A stretch of 64,000 nucleotides of DNA, taken from positions 40,527-104,526 of the forward strand of contig JAJDTJ010000084.1 of the NCBI GenBank assembly GCA_022827225.1, written 5' to 3'. The stretch's first letter is position 1. The number at the start of each line of letters is the position of its first letter. The stretch is from Candidatus Poribacteria bacterium. GTDB taxonomy: Bacteria > Poribacteria > WGA-4E > WGA-3G. Under the pieces are notes generated by a model. It worked only from the letters and a program-made list of their open reading frames with translations. It had not been told where the DNA came from and made no database searches. This document shows, piece by piece, positions 1 to 12,300 of this stretch. The position numbers and the translations under genes were made by a program.

Positions 1-1
1 C

Positions 2-3000
2 AAACGCCTCGGAAAAGACGTTGAGGCTGTCAAAGCCTATCAACGCGCCGTCGAACTTGCACCCAACAATTACTATTCTCACTTTGCCCTCGGACAGGCG
101 TATGCCATATTGCTTCAACATGAAAATGCCATTAGTGCATTGAATCAAGCGGCAAAAATCGCTGAGGAGACACAGGTCTCCGCGACTCCCGAAGACCTTA
201 CCGCTATCTACAAAGCACTCGGCAGAGCATACTTCCGACGAGACCGTGTTGATGAAGCTATCACAGCGTGGACAAAAATCGCCGAACTCGACCCAGAGAA
301 TATCTTTACACGCATTGAACTCGCCGACTTACTTCGTGAGCAGGAACTCTACGAACAAGCCATCGCGCAGCACGAGGCGATCATTCAGTTCAAAGCAGAT
401 GACCCGTATCGCGTGTGCCTGAGTCGCCGCGAAATCGGCAATATTTACGAGGCAAAAGGCGACTACGAAACCGCTATTCAAACTTACGACACAGCACTCA
501 CATTGACAGCACCCGGCAACTGGCTCCGTAAAGATCTCCAACACCGCATCATCGGCATTTACGCTGCAGATGGAAACTCGGAAGGCTTAATCGAATACTA
601 TCAAAAGAAACTTCAAACGACACCAAACGAACCTGAAATTCTCGGGTTACTCGCCGCAGCCTATATTGAGAACCAACAACTTGACGAAGGCATCACAACA
701 TATCAGAAGGCAGTGGAACTTGCACCGACCGATGCGAACTTACGTTTGAACCTCATCGCAGCATTTCGGAATGCCGAAAGATTTGAAGACGCTGCAGCAG
801 CTTATGAATCTTTAAGTGAGCAGGACCCTGACGATTTCGGCATCTATCGCGAACTCGGTGAACTGTACCTACATTTACAAGACGAGGGCAAAGCACGCGC
901 GACGTATCAGCGAATGGTTGACCGCGACCCGGAGAACGCAGGTACACACCTCATTCTCGCTGAAATCTATGCCAGCAATGAATGGATGGAAGATGCCGCG
1001 ACAGCCTACCAATCAGCACTTTCGCTCGCGCCGAGCAACCTCGATTATATTGAGTATTTCGGTGAATTCTACTTTCGACAAGCCAACCGTGAAAAAGCAT
1101 TCGAAACATGGAACAAGATGGTCGCGGGTGACAAGGCGGTTGCCGAGAATTATGAACGGTTGGCGCAACTTCTTGATATAAAGAACTACCGAACCGAAGC
1201 GATCGCCGCAAGTCGGAAGGCTGTCGAATTGATGCCGGACGCCTATCGTTATCGCGAAGCCTTGGCGAAACTCCTTACGAAAAACGAGGACTACGATGCC
1301 GCGCTCACCGAATACACAGAAGCAGCGAAACTCGCACCGACACCGTTTTTCGCTGAGGAGATGGATAACCAGCGCATTGAACTCTATCGACGACAAGGGA
1401 CACTCATTGAAAAAATTGAAGCAGTAGAAACGGAACTTGAAAAGTCGGGACTCCCTGCTACCGATATCTTCGCGAAGCAGAAACGGCTTGCGAAAATGTA
1501 TCTCAAAATCGGCAACATGACTTACGCCCTTGAAGTCCTTTTGAAGGCGAAAGCACAGCAACCCGACGATGTGGTTATCAACCGCTGGCTCGCAGAGGTT
1601 TACATCGGACAAGGCAGGCGCGACGACGCGAACGCCATCTACAGGCACCTCACCGAAATCGATAACGCGAATGCCCGTGAATATTATGAAAATATCGCAC
1701 GCTCCTATCTAAAAGTGATGGACTTTGATGCAGCGACAGCAGCAGCGAAGCAGGCGATCGCACACAGCCCGCGCAACCCCGAAGGGCATCAGATGATCGC
1801 AGAAATCGCCAAACAGGCTGGAAACTATGAGCGCGCTATAGATAGCCTCAAACAGGCACTCCGGCTCCGTCCGGAAGCCATTGACATTCGCTCCGAATTA
1901 GCGGCAACCTACAAACTTTCAGGGAAACCCCGGCAAGCACTCGCCCAGTACTGGCGATGCTGGGAGTTGAGCGATACCATCAACGATAAACTCGCTTTCG
2001 TCAAACCGCTTTCTGAGGCATATTATGACTTAGGACGGCGTACGGAATTTGAAGAAAAACTCAAACAACTGTCGAAATCCAATACATTCAGCGTCGGACC
2101 CGTTATCGCACTCGCCGAACTCTACCGCATGGAGGGGGACCTACCGAGCGCACGTTTCCAACTCGCACGCGCATTAGACAGAGAACGCGAAAACCCGGAT
2201 TTGTTGGCACAACTCGTCAATATTAGTATAGAACTTGGCGACACACAAGACGCAATCAGTTATCAAAAACGACTCGTGAAAGCACAACCCGACCCCATCC
2301 ATCAACAACAACTCGGTAAATTGTTATTTGATGTTGGACGTGAACAGGAAGCGATTCAAGTATGGACAAAACTGCTACACGCAAAGAACCAAACACTTGA
2401 AGCGGAGATTAAACTCACGACACTCCTGATCCAACACGGGATGTTGGATGAAGCGATTTCCGTTCTGGATCGCGCAGCAGAAAAGATAGCAGGCACTGAT
2501 GCTGCTGTTACACTCTATCAACTCGGGGCTGTATTGGTAGGGATGAACGAATCAGAACGCGCCCAACCCTATTTCCAACGTATCTTGGAACTCCCACAAC
2601 CCCGTCAGTTAACGCAGGATACCCCCGGAATTAATACCAACAAATTTGAAATATCTCGGAGTCGTGTCGGAGATATTCAGCGGAAACCAACGTTTGCAAC
2701 GAGGGGCATGCCCTGGATACCCAAAACCTTTGAGGACGCACGAACCGCAGCACTCGTTCAGCTGACGACGTACGCGCAACAACACGGGAAACTGAGCGAA
2801 CTCATCCAACAATTTGAAGCAGATACCGAAGCGAATCCAACGGACATCAAGGCACTTGAGACCTTAGTACAACTCTACACGCTCGTCCAACACCACGACA
2901 AGGCAGATCAAGTTATTGAACGGTTGATTGACGCTTCACCCAACGATCCGACCTATCAGCCGTTGCTGCTAAAGCGTACACTTCAAGAAAACCTTAGTTA

Positions 3001-6000
3001 TGAAACGCTGAAAAAATCCCTTGACGATATGCACGGTTTGAGCCATGAAGCGCGACTCCGGTATATCGCGGAATACGCCACACAACTCTATCGTAAACGG
3101 AAACGCAACGATGCCAGAAAACTCATGAACGAACTCGAAGATGTCCAAGTGACAGACCTCAGCACCGGTATTGTGTTGGTCAATACCTTTGTGCTTTTAA
3201 ATAAAACTGACGCAGCGGAGAAAATTATCGCACAACTCGCGAAACCGACACCCAAACAACTCTCACAGTACATCCAACCCTACAGAAGACTCACGACGGA
3301 CTACATCCGTGACGGACACATTGACAAAGCTGTCGCCCTGCTCTGGACTTTCTGTGAGCGGACGAAACCGGATGCTGCACATCCGCGCCGTGTCGCAACA
3401 CTTGCACAAGCCTCTCAGTACTACTACAGTGGACATACACCGCTTCAATCAAACTATCCAACCCCGACGGTCTACTACAATCAAACACGTCTTGAACATC
3501 TTCAGTCGGTTTTCCGAGAACTGTGGTTACGAAATCAACAGGAAACATTATACGCCAAACTGCAGGCTGAATTGAATGCTGCGAAGGGCAGAGACCGCAT
3601 CTATCCGAGCTTGGCACTCAGTTACTGCTATTGGTGGGACGAGAAACGGACTGAGGCACAAACGACCCTCTCCGAATTGCAAACGGAATTTCCTGACGAC
3701 CTCACCCTCAAACTCATCACCGCCTTTGTTTCTATTCAGGCGGGGAATCATAAATCAGCATTAACAATGCTCAAATCACTCGCTGAAACCGAACCGAGGA
3801 ACCGGCGTCAGTATAACGAACTCACGCTGGAACTGGCATTACACACAGGCGACACCGTTACAGTCCGTGAACTGGTCACGAAACTCCTGAATTCACCCAC
3901 CACAGCCCAAGAACTCTATCACTTTTCGCAAAAACTTCGAGATGCCGGGCTCACGCAGTACGCTGCCGCCACCGCGAAAAGAGCGATGCCGCTCGCGATA
4001 GGGCAGCAATCACCGAACTTCCTCATGGAATTAAGCGGGCATCTCGAAAGACTCGGGCGCGGACAAGACGCAGCGCAACTCGCCGAACGCGCCCTGCACG
4101 CTGCAAATCGACCCGACCGCTACGGACGGACATTATACTCTTGGAATTTCCAGCGAGCCACACACCTCACAAGCCACTCAAAGAACCTGCGCTCGCGTGA
4201 ATCTGAGTTAGTCGAAGCCACTGAAAATAATCCAAATTCATTTCAAGCCTACCTCAAACTCGCGACATTCTATGAGAATGCCAATCAAATTGAGAAGGCA
4301 TCAGAGGCTTTTAAAGCAGCACTGTCCCTGCGTCCTAACGACAGCATGACCCGCTCCCGATACGTCCAAATGCTGCAGAGAACAGGGAAAGTAAGTGATA
4401 CTATACCCCATTACACCATACTTCTCCGAGATAACTCAAGCGCGCTCGGATACGGCTATCGGGAAGCAATAGATGCCTTCTTCCAAGCGGATAAAGTTGA
4501 CGAACTCATCGCACTTACGAAGGACCTGATTTTGCCTGTTGGGCAATACGCCGGTAACGATTTCACGCAAAAAGTCGCACAGCAGTGTTTGAGCAAGAAC
4601 AGACCTGAAGCAGCTGTTGAGATATTTGAAAAAATTATTGCAGTACATCCGAACTGGAACTACGTATACCGAGAATTAGCGGACGCTTATGCTGCAGCAG
4701 GCGACCATGAAAAGGCGATTCGGTTCTTACGAGAGAGTCAAGACGCTGATAAAACAGGACTTTCCAATACAGAATTTACCCTAAAACTCGTTGGATTCCA
4801 TGAGGCATCCGGTGGACCTGAGGCTGCAATTCAGTTCCTGCGTGAAAAGTTGGAAGGCAGCGACATATCTAATTCACAAGTACCGTTTGTCCTGAAACTT
4901 GCTGAGCTCTGTAAGGCATCCGACACACTATCAGACTTAATTACGGAATATGAGGCAAAACTCGCTGAAAAGCCCGAAAACGCGACCCTGCTCTATCTAA
5001 TTGCCAATATGAAACTTGAAGCAGATGACATTGAAGGCGCAAACACGGTCGTGAATCAGCTGCTGGATAACGCGCTCACGTCAGCATCTACGCAATGGTT
5101 ATACAGCCTCGCTGAGGCTTACGAAAATATCGGGAATCACGATCTCCAACTCCAGCTGCTTGAATCCACCGTTGAGAAAGCTAAAAAGGAAAACTCATGG
5201 GGACTTTCAGAAAGTTACCAGAAACTCGGAGAGGCTTATGCAAAAATCAATGAGAAAGAGAAGGCACAGGACGCATTTCGCAAGATGGGCACGATTCAAC
5301 GCATGCGGGAACGCCGAAGAGACTACTATGATATAAGGGACCTCGCTGCGATATACATGCAACACAAGATGTGGGACGATGCTGAGGCACTCTTCACCGA
5401 GATCATCAACGATATCTCAACAAGATCCTATGACCGTGAACAAGCACAAGAACGGTTGATGCAGATTGAAAAGCAGCGCAGCCATCTCAAAACAGCACCC
5501 CAACTCACCGAAAAGACACAAGGGATGAATGTCGGTATTCAGCGCGCGTTCGCAAAAGAGTACATGGACCGTGGTGAAACCAAGCAAGCGATGGAAATTT
5601 ACGAGCAGATCGTGGAAGCGGTGCCTGAGGACTTGGAGTCCCGCGCACAACTTGCTACCCTCTATTCGCAACAAAATCTACACGATAGAGCAATTGGGAC
5701 ATGGGAAACTTTACTTGAAACGGATCCAGAGAACGCAAAGTACCAGGACGGGCTCATCAATAGCTACCAAGCCTCTGGTAAATTCGAGGAGGCACTTAAA
5801 CTCGCACGACAGTTCATCGACGCAAACCCAGAAGTCGGTGTTCACCACGCACGCATTGCAAAACTCTATAAAGACGAAAACCGAATTGATGAGGCGATCG
5901 CTGCGTATGAAAAAGCGAGCGAACTGACGCCCGGAAACGCCCAAATTTATAAAGAACTTGCAAACCTCTATCTCGGCAAAGACGATCTAACTGCTGCCGA

Positions 6001-9000
6001 GAAAGCGTTCAAAGAAACCATTCGATACACCAGCCAAGATTGGGAGCGACGAAACCTTGAACGGCAGCTCGTTGGCATCTATAACCGTCAAGGAAAATTA
6101 GAAGAAATGATACAGCAGGCAGAAACCGAAGGTACACTCACGCCTACAATTCAAGAAGCACTTGCCGAACACTATCAGGAAAACGGCGAATCGGAAAAAG
6201 CCGTTGATGCCTATAAGAAGGCACTTGACATGACACCGCAAGGTTACGAACGCGAAGACCTCGCCGCTACATTGCTCAGGGTCTACGTCCAATTCGATAA
6301 GATTGATGCAGCATTAGCATTCTATGAATCCGAATTAGTTGCGAATGCCGGTTCAACACGCCGGTCTACGTCTTATAGCTCCTCCTCCGGTATCACAACC
6401 TACTACGGCGGTGACGAAGCACGCGGGGCTTTAATCCGGGCGTGTAAAGATCAAGACAAACTTGAGGCTTTGAAAACCCTCTTTGAAGACAGACGTGAGA
6501 AAGAACAGGATAACCCGACAGTCCTTGAAATGATCGCTGAAATTTACCGGAACGCAAACGATCATGAGCAGGCAGCCGAAGCCTATCAAGCCCTCTCTAA
6601 GCGCCAATCGAGCCCAAAAAACGTCCGTAGCGCTTACTACGCCGTTGTCGCACGCCATCAAAATCAGCAACCCGAATTAGCGAAGGAACAACTTACACTC
6701 GCCGAAACGATGCTTGCATTAAGTAACCACGCCCGAGACGAGTCGTTTCTCGGAGCACTCGCCACCATCTGTTGGAAAGGTAAGATGTACGCACCGGCTA
6801 TTAAACTCGCTAACGACGCAGTCACTGAAGCACAAAGTGCCAGTAACACTTGGGAGCTCGAGTACTTATACGAGATTCTCGGGGAATGCTGCCTTGAGGC
6901 GAAGCGGTACGAAGAAGCATACAGCGCGTATCAACACATAGCAAATATCGCCAGATCCGAGTACAAACGACAAAACGCGGAAACAAAAATGGATCAAGCC
7001 TCTAAAGACGGTAACCTCTATGAAAAATGGATTCCGCAACGGCTCAAACAGGTTCAGGAAAACCCTGACAACCTTGAGGCACGCTTCGACCTCGCCGAAG
7101 CTTACGAATTCAGCAATAAAGTTAACGAGGCAATCGTTGAATACCAGAAATTGAGCGAACACCAACCCGATAACTCACAGTGGCACAAGAAACTCGGTGC
7201 CCTCTACCAGAAAAAATCCCGCCAACGCTATGAAACCGGAGAGGTGACCGAAGGGACCGCCCTCATACTTGACGGCAATTCAAGTTTCGTGGAAATTGAG
7301 AACACCGATGTTTTGAACAACATCACACAACAGGCGACGATCTCTCTCTGGATTAAACCGACCGATTTTCCGAACAGATACACGCCTATTATTTTCAAAG
7401 GCGACGAACGAAAATCGAACTTTAGCCATCGAAGTTACATCCTCTACATGCGGGAGGACGGTAAAATCCAACTCGCCTCAGCACCCAATGGTCAAGGACA
7501 GAAATCATTTTACACGCAATCTGACACGATTCAACGCAACAAATGGTATCATATCGCTGGTGTCATCAATGCGAACAGAAACACCATGCAGCTGTTCATT
7601 AACGGGGTTGAAGTTGGGAAAACGGACTTCAAAGGCGGAGAAAGTTTTTATCAAAGCCGAAAACCCCTCCGGATTGGTTGGACGTATGAAGGAGCGAGAC
7701 CGACCCAATCGCCCTTCGTCGGGTTTATTGATGAGGTGCGTATCTGGAGCATCGCTCGGACAGAAGCCGAGATTCGTGCCGATATGAATACCGAGTTGAC
7801 AGGAAACGAACCCGGCTTGGCTGCTTATTGGAAATTTGATGAAGCAACAGATGGGATTGTCACCGATATATCGCCGAATCAGAATGACGGTAGATTAATG
7901 GGGAGTGCAAAACTGGGACCTTACACCCGTCCTATCTTTGAAAATTCAAGCCCCGAGCAATTGACACAAGCCGCAGCGGCGTATGAATCAGCACTTCAAC
8001 TTGAACCGAACTCTTATGAACTGTACCGCTCGTTGGCACAAATCCACACGCAAGCCGAACACCCCTTAAATGCGGAAGAAGTGTATCGGCGCGCCTTGGA
8101 GGCTTCGCTCACACAGAGCGAGCAGGAGGCTGCCGCTAAAGCTATCTTAAACCTATATCCCGACGATGGACACGCAGAGAAACATATCGCTCTCCTTGAG
8201 GAACTGAAATCCAAAATGGAGAGGAGCGCAGTCTTACATGAACTGTTAGGGGATACCTACACAAAAACGGGGGATACTGAAAAAGCAGAAATCGCCTACG
8301 CTGAGTGGGCAAAGCTCCGCAGCAAAGAGGTGAATAAGAGTCAACGGACTTCGGACTATCATCAATTCGCAGTGCAGCTGCTTAATAGAAATATCACACC
8401 CGAAGTCGCCTTGGAAATGGCGAAACGGGCAACACAACACACCAACTACTGGAGCTATCACCTGACGCTCGGGCAGGCGTATCTCGCCAACGACCAGTAC
8501 GATGCAGCGCGCGAACAGTTCAAACACAGTCTCAATACCCTCGACCCATCCAACGGTAGTTACTTCGATTTCACGCGGATGCTGTGGACCCGCCTCACCC
8601 AAGCTGGTAAGAGTGCCAAGCACGAAAAGCCTTATGTTGAAATGATCACGCAATTGATTAACGAACTATCCGAAATGCCCGCTATCGCCATACGCGGTAA
8701 CGCTGCGCTGGCGCAATTTTACCTTGACCATCACCAGCCTGACAAGGCGAAAGCATATATCCATAAAACTGCCTTCATCCCTGAAACCGCCTGGTCAGTT
8801 ATCGGTCCATTTGACAATACAAACGGTGCCGGCTACGATAAAGCCTTCATCCCAGAGGAGGCGACACAGTTTGACACCACACGGACGAACGACGGATACA
8901 ATGGACAGATCGGCTGGACACAGCAGACAGATAAAACATTTGACGGTTACGTCGATTTTGAGACAATCCTTGGAGGTAATCTCAACTGGGTAGCAGCTTA

Positions 9001-9289
9001 TGCATGGACCACACTAACTGTCCCCGATGAACGCATCGCTCACATCTACTTCGGCAGCGATGACCAAGCAAAAATCTGGTTAAACGGCGAATCGGTCTTC
9101 ACGGATAGCATAGCCCATTCGGTGATCATCGACCACGCCACCATTCCTGTGACGCTCAAACCGGGAAAAAACAATATCCTCGTCAAAGTATGTGAGGAAG
9201 AAGGCAGTTGGGGATTCTACCTGCGGATTACCGACACCGATGGAAAACCGTTTGACGATTTGATAATTAACGAACCGGAAGAGAATTAA
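2..9289 (+). CDS. Giant TPR protein with LamG domain and C-terminal jelly-roll-like module (5' partial)
   Basis: The reading frame is open from base 2. Translation of bases 2-109 matches the paralog at 15142 (around residues 101-136), so the gene starts upstream of the window; the TTG at 110 is only the first start-like codon. At least 3,095 residues are present. Almost all of it is 34-residue tetratricopeptide repeats, in two superhelical stretches joined near base 5500. A LamG/concanavalin-like domain lies at about 7260-7960, with the typical WIKP, WYHIAGV, LFINGVEVG and FIGFIDEVRIW-like blocks. TPRs resume after it. The last 180 residues form a jelly-roll-like module (IGPFDN, SDDQAKIWLNGE, LVKVCEEEGSWGFYL) of a kind often seen in exported proteins. 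The paralogs carry signal peptides, so export and a scaffold role are inferred. Gene 9349 follows after 59 bases, suggesting co-transcription. Specific partners are unknown. Confidence 0.9.
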   Translation, partial: KRLGKDVEAVKAYQRAVELAPNNYYSHFALGQAYAILLQHENAISALNQAAKIAEETQVSATPEDLTAIYKALGRAYFRRDRVDEAITAWTKIAELDPENIFTRIELADLLREQELYEQAIAQHEAIIQFKADDPYRVCLSRREIGNIYEAKGDYETAIQTYDTALTLTAPGNWLRKDLQHRIIGIYAADGNSEGLIEYYQKKLQTTPNEPEILGLLAAAYIENQQLDEGITTYQKAVELAPTDANLRLNLIAAFRNAERFEDAAAAYESLSEQDPDDFGIYRELGELYLHLQDEGKARATYQRMVDRDPENAGTHLILAEIYASNEWMEDAATAYQSALSLAPSNLDYIEYFGEFYFRQANREKAFETWNKMVAGDKAVAENYERLAQLLDIKNYRTEAIAASRKAVELMPDAYRYREALAKLLTKNEDYDAALTEYTEAAKLAPTPFFAEEMDNQRIELYRRQGTLIEKIEAVETELEKSGLPATDIFAKQKRLAKMYLKIGNMTYALEVLLKAKAQQPDDVVINRWLAEVYIGQGRRDDANAIYRHLTEIDNANAREYYENIARSYLKVMDFDAATAAAKQAIAHSPRNPEGHQMIAEIAKQAGNYERAIDSLKQALRLRPEAIDIRSELAATYKLSGKPRQALAQYWRCWELSDTINDKLAFVKPLSEAYYDLGRRTEFEEKLKQLSKSNTFSVGPVIALAELYRMEGDLPSARFQLARALDRERENPDLLAQLVNISIELGDTQDAISYQKRLVKAQPDPIHQQQLGKLLFDVGREQEAIQVWTKLLHAKNQTLEAEIKLTTLLIQHGMLDEAISVLDRAAEKIAGTDAAVTLYQLGAVLVGMNESERAQPYFQRILELPQPRQLTQDTPGINTNKFEISRSRVGDIQRKPTFATRGMPWIPKTFEDARTAALVQLTTYAQQHGKLSELIQQFEADTEANPTDIKALETLVQLYTLVQHHDKADQVIERLIDASPNDPTYQPLLLKRTLQENLSYETLKKSLDDMHGLSHEARLRYIAEYATQLYRKRKRNDARKLMNELEDVQVTDLSTGIVLVNTFVLLNKTDAAEKIIAQLAKPTPKQLSQYIQPYRRLTTDYIRDGHIDKAVALLWTFCERTKPDAAHPRRVATLAQASQYYYSGHTPLQSNYPTPTVYYNQTRLEHLQSVFRELWLRNQQETLYAKLQAELNAAKGRDRIYPSLALSYCYWWDEKRTEAQTTLSELQTEFPDDLTLKLITAFVSIQAGNHKSALTMLKSLAETEPRNRRQYNELTLELALHTGDTVTVRELVTKLLNSPTTAQELYHFSQKLRDAGLTQYAAATAKRAMPLAIGQQSPNFLMELSGHLERLGRGQDAAQLAERALHAANRPDRYGRTLYSWNFQRATHLTSHSKNLRSRESELVEATENNPNSFQAYLKLATFYENANQIEKASEAFKAALSLRPNDSMTRSRYVQMLQRTGKVSDTIPHYTILLRDNSSALGYGYREAIDAFFQADKVDELIALTKDLILPVGQYAGNDFTQKVAQQCLSKNRPEAAVEIFEKIIAVHPNWNYVYRELADAYAAAGDHEKAIRFLRESQDADKTGLSNTEFTLKLVGFHEASGGPEAAIQFLREKLEGSDISNSQVPFVLKLAELCKASDTLSDLITEYEAKLAEKPENATLLYLIANMKLEADDIEGANTVVNQLLDNALTSASTQWLYSLAEAYENIGNHDLQLQLLESTVEKAKKENSWGLSESYQKLGEAYAKINEKEKAQDAFRKMGTIQRMRERRRDYYDIRDLAAIYMQHKMWDDAEALFTEIINDISTRSYDREQAQERLMQIEKQRSHLKTAPQLTEKTQGMNVGIQRAFAKEYMDRGETKQAMEIYEQIVEAVPEDLESRAQLATLYSQQNLHDRAIGTWETLLETDPENAKYQDGLINSYQASGKFEEALKLARQFIDANPEVGVHHARIAKLYKDENRIDEAIAAYEKASELTPGNAQIYKELANLYLGKDDLTAAEKAFKETIRYTSQDWERRNLERQLVGIYNRQGKLEEMIQQAETEGTLTPTIQEALAEHYQENGESEKAVDAYKKALDMTPQGYEREDLAATLLRVYVQFDKIDAALAFYESELVANAGSTRRSTSYSSSSGITTYYGGDEARGALIRACKDQDKLEALKTLFEDRREKEQDNPTVLEMIAEIYRNANDHEQAAEAYQALSKRQSSPKNVRSAYYAVVARHQNQQPELAKEQLTLAETMLALSNHARDESFLGALATICWKGKMYAPAIKLANDAVTEAQSASNTWELEYLYEILGECCLEAKRYEEAYSAYQHIANIARSEYKRQNAETKMDQASKDGNLYEKWIPQRLKQVQENPDNLEARFDLAEAYEFSNKVNEAIVEYQKLSEHQPDNSQWHKKLGALYQKKSRQRYETGEVTEGTALILDGNSSFVEIENTDVLNNITQQATISLWIKPTDFPNRYTPIIFKGDERKSNFSHRSYILYMREDGKIQLASAPNGQGQKSFYTQSDTIQRNKWYHIAGVINANRNTMQLFINGVEVGKTDFKGGESFYQSRKPLRIGWTYEGARPTQSPFVGFIDEVRIWSIARTEAEIRADMNTELTGNEPGLAAYWKFDEATDGIVTDISPNQNDGRLMGSAKLGPYTRPIFENSSPEQLTQAAAAYESALQLEPNSYELYRSLAQIHTQAEHPLNAEEVYRRALEASLTQSEQEAAAKAILNLYPDDGHAEKHIALLEELKSKMERSAVLHELLGDTYTKTGDTEKAEIAYAEWAKLRSKEVNKSQRTSDYHQFAVQLLNRNITPEVALEMAKRATQHTNYWSYHLTLGQAYLANDQYDAAREQFKHSLNTLDPSNGSYFDFTRMLWTRLTQAGKSAKHEKPYVEMITQLINELSEMPAIAIRGNAALAQFYLDHHQPDKAKAYIHKTAFIPETAWSVIGPFDNTNGAGYDKAFIPEEATQFDTTRTNDGYNGQIGWTQQTDKTFDGYVDFETILGGNLNWVAAYAWTTLTVPDERIAHIYFGSDDQAKIWLNGESVFTDSIAHSVIIDHATIPVTLKPGKNNILVKVCEEEGSWGFYLRITDTDGKPFDDLIINEPEEN

Positions 9290-9348
9290 CCATCAACAAC
9301 CAGCAGGTACATTCACTGTCTATTGACTAAGCCTAAGGAGATATGTTC

Positions 9349-12300
9349 ATGTTCGGACGCAAAAACCACAGGATCCCTCTCTTTGTACTATTCTTTATAG
9401 TTTGTGCCTTGTGGCTTCCATCCATCACCTTCACACAAGAGGTAACAGACGATACTAAAATTATCGAACGCTATAAGTTAATGCTGAGTCGCAAGCCGAA
9501 AGAGGGGCGTACGTTTGACCGACTCTACCAGTTTTATCTTGAGGGTAACGGTTTAGATGCTATGGAAGCAGACTATCAAGCAGAAGCAGTCGCGAAACCT
9601 GATGCTCCGAACGTCCAAATTATCTTGGGACATATCTACAAACGCCTCGGAAAAGACATTGAGGCTGTCAATGCATATCAACGCGCAGTTACACTTTCTC
9701 CAAATGATTACTATCCACATCTCACACTCGGACAAATATATACAACATTACGACAGCATGAGAAAGCGATCAGCGCGCTTACGAAAGCAGCAGCCTTATC
9801 AGAACAGACAGAATCCGCAACACCCGATGATCGAATCACGATTTATAAAACACTCGGACGCGCCTATTTTTATCTCGACCGAGTGGACGATGCCATCATA
9901 ACATGGATGAAAATCGCTGAATTGGACCCGCAGAACATTTTTGCCCGTATTGAACTCGCTGATCTTTTCCGAGAGCAGGAACTGTACCCACAAGCCATCG
10001 CACAATATGAAACAATCACCAAAATAAAAAAAGATGACCCGTATCGCGTCTGTCTCAGTTTGCGAGAGATTGGAAAGATTCACGAAGAAACCGGGGCATA
10101 CGAGGAAGCACAAGACCGTTACGATGCTGCATTGGCGTTGACAGCTCCGGGCAACTGGCTAAGAAAAGACATACAACAACGCATCATCGGAATTTACGCT
10201 ACCGATGCCAATTGGAAGGATTTAATCGCATACTACCAACGCAAACTTGAGGCAACCCCGAAAGACACCGAACTCATCGGCTTGCAGGCCGCAGCTTACA
10301 TCGAGAATCAACAGCTGGAAGAAGGTATTGCAGCCTATCAAAACGGATTAGATCTGGCACCTACAAATACCGAATTACGGCTAAACTTGATTGCTGCACT
10401 CCGTAGCGCTGAAAAATTGGAGGATGCCGCAGCAGAATATGAAGTGCTCAGTGAACAACAGCCTGACGATTTCGGCATCTATCGAGAACTCGGCAAACTC
10501 TACTTGCAACTCGGAGATAAAGACAAAGCAGCGGCAGCCTATCAACGGATGATTGACCGCGACCCAGAGAATGCAAGCACACATCTTGTTCTCGCCGAGA
10601 TTTATACGCAAAACGAATGGACAGAGGATGCCGCTGCTTCATACCAGAAGGCAATTTCACTGGCACCCCATAATTTGGACTATATTGAATATTTCGGTGA
10701 GTTTTATTTCCGTCAAGGCAGTCGCGAGAAGGCAATTCAGACATGGAATCGGATGGTTGCTGGTGAAATGGGTATCGCTGAGAATTACGACCGCTTGGCG
10801 CAGCTGCTTGACACGAAAGGCTTTCGTACTGAAGCACTCATGGCAAGTCGGAAGGCTGTCGAATTGATGCCAGACGCGTATCGCTATCGCGAGGCGTTGG
10901 CAAAACGACTCATGCAGAACAAGCAGTACGACACAGCATTAACGGAATACACAGAAGCAGCAAAACTTGCACCCAACGCGTTTTTCGCCGAACAGATGGA
11001 CGACCAACGCATTGAAATCTATCGACGGCAAGGGACACTTGCAGATCAAATTGAAACAGTCGAGGTGGAACTTGAAAAACCCGGAATCTCTGATGCCGAC
11101 ACCTTCGCAAATCAGAAGAAACTCGCTAAGATGTACCTGAAGTTGGAGAACACGGTTTACGCACTTGAAGTGCTTTTGAGAGCCAAAACACTTCGCCCTG
11201 ACGACGTAACCGTTAACCGGTGGATCGCCGAGATCTATGTTAAGCGGGGCATGCGTGATGAGGCAAAGGCAATCTACACCTATTTAACAGATATTGACAG
11301 TACAAATGCGCGAGAATACTACACCAATATCGCGCGCCTCCATCTAAACGCAATGGATTTAGAAGCCGCGAAAACCGCAGCAAAACGGATCATCGCGCAG
11401 AGTCCACGCAATCCTGAAGGACATCAGATGTTCGCGGAAATCGCTAAACAGACAGAGGATTATGAAACCGCGATTGATAGTCTCAAGCAGGCAATCCGTC
11501 TACGCCCCGATGCCACCGACACGCGGATGGAACTCGCAGATATTTACAAACTTTCAGGGAAACCTCGACAAGCACTCACACAATACTGGCGATGTTGGGA
11601 ATTGAGCAACAGTGTGAGTCATAAACTCACCCTCGTCAAACCACTTTCTGAAGTGTATTATGACTTGGGACGCCGCAATGAGTTTGAGGAAAAACTGAAG
11701 CAATTGTCAAAAACGAACGCGTCTGATATAGGGCCCGCCTTGGCATTAGCAGCGGTCTATCGAATGGAGGGCGACCTCCCCAATGCACGCTTCCAATTGG
11801 TGCAAGCATTAGACCGAGAGCACGAAAACCCCGAATTGCTGGCACAATTGGTACAAATCAACCTTGATCTTGGCGATAACAAGGACGCGCTCGCCTACCA
11901 ACAGAGACTCGTCAAGGTACAGCCAGATCCCCGCCATCAGCAAAAACTTGGCGAGCTGTTATTCGATGCCGGACGTGAGCAGGAGGCAATTCAGGCGTGG
12001 ACGAAACTGCTACACACAAAAAATCAGACGCTTGAAGCGGAACTCAAACTCTCAGCCTTGCTCATCCGACACGGATTACTCGATGAAGCACTTTTTACGC
12101 TGGAACGGGCAGCCGAAAATGCCAAGGATGCCAAAGCCATCTATCAACTCGGAGCAGCGTTGGTTGAAATGAACGAAGTAGAACGCGCCCAACCCTACTT
12201 CCAACAAATCTTGGAGATGCCTACCCCGCCCAGAAATGTAACAAAGAACATAACCATAAATCCAAATTCCGCAACATCAGTACGCTCCAGTCTTAACACA

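Noticed and set aside
110..9289. Gene 1 starting at TTG 110
   Set aside because: The frame is open to base 2 and bases 2-109 encode residues matching the paralog near its residue 100, so the true start is outside the window.
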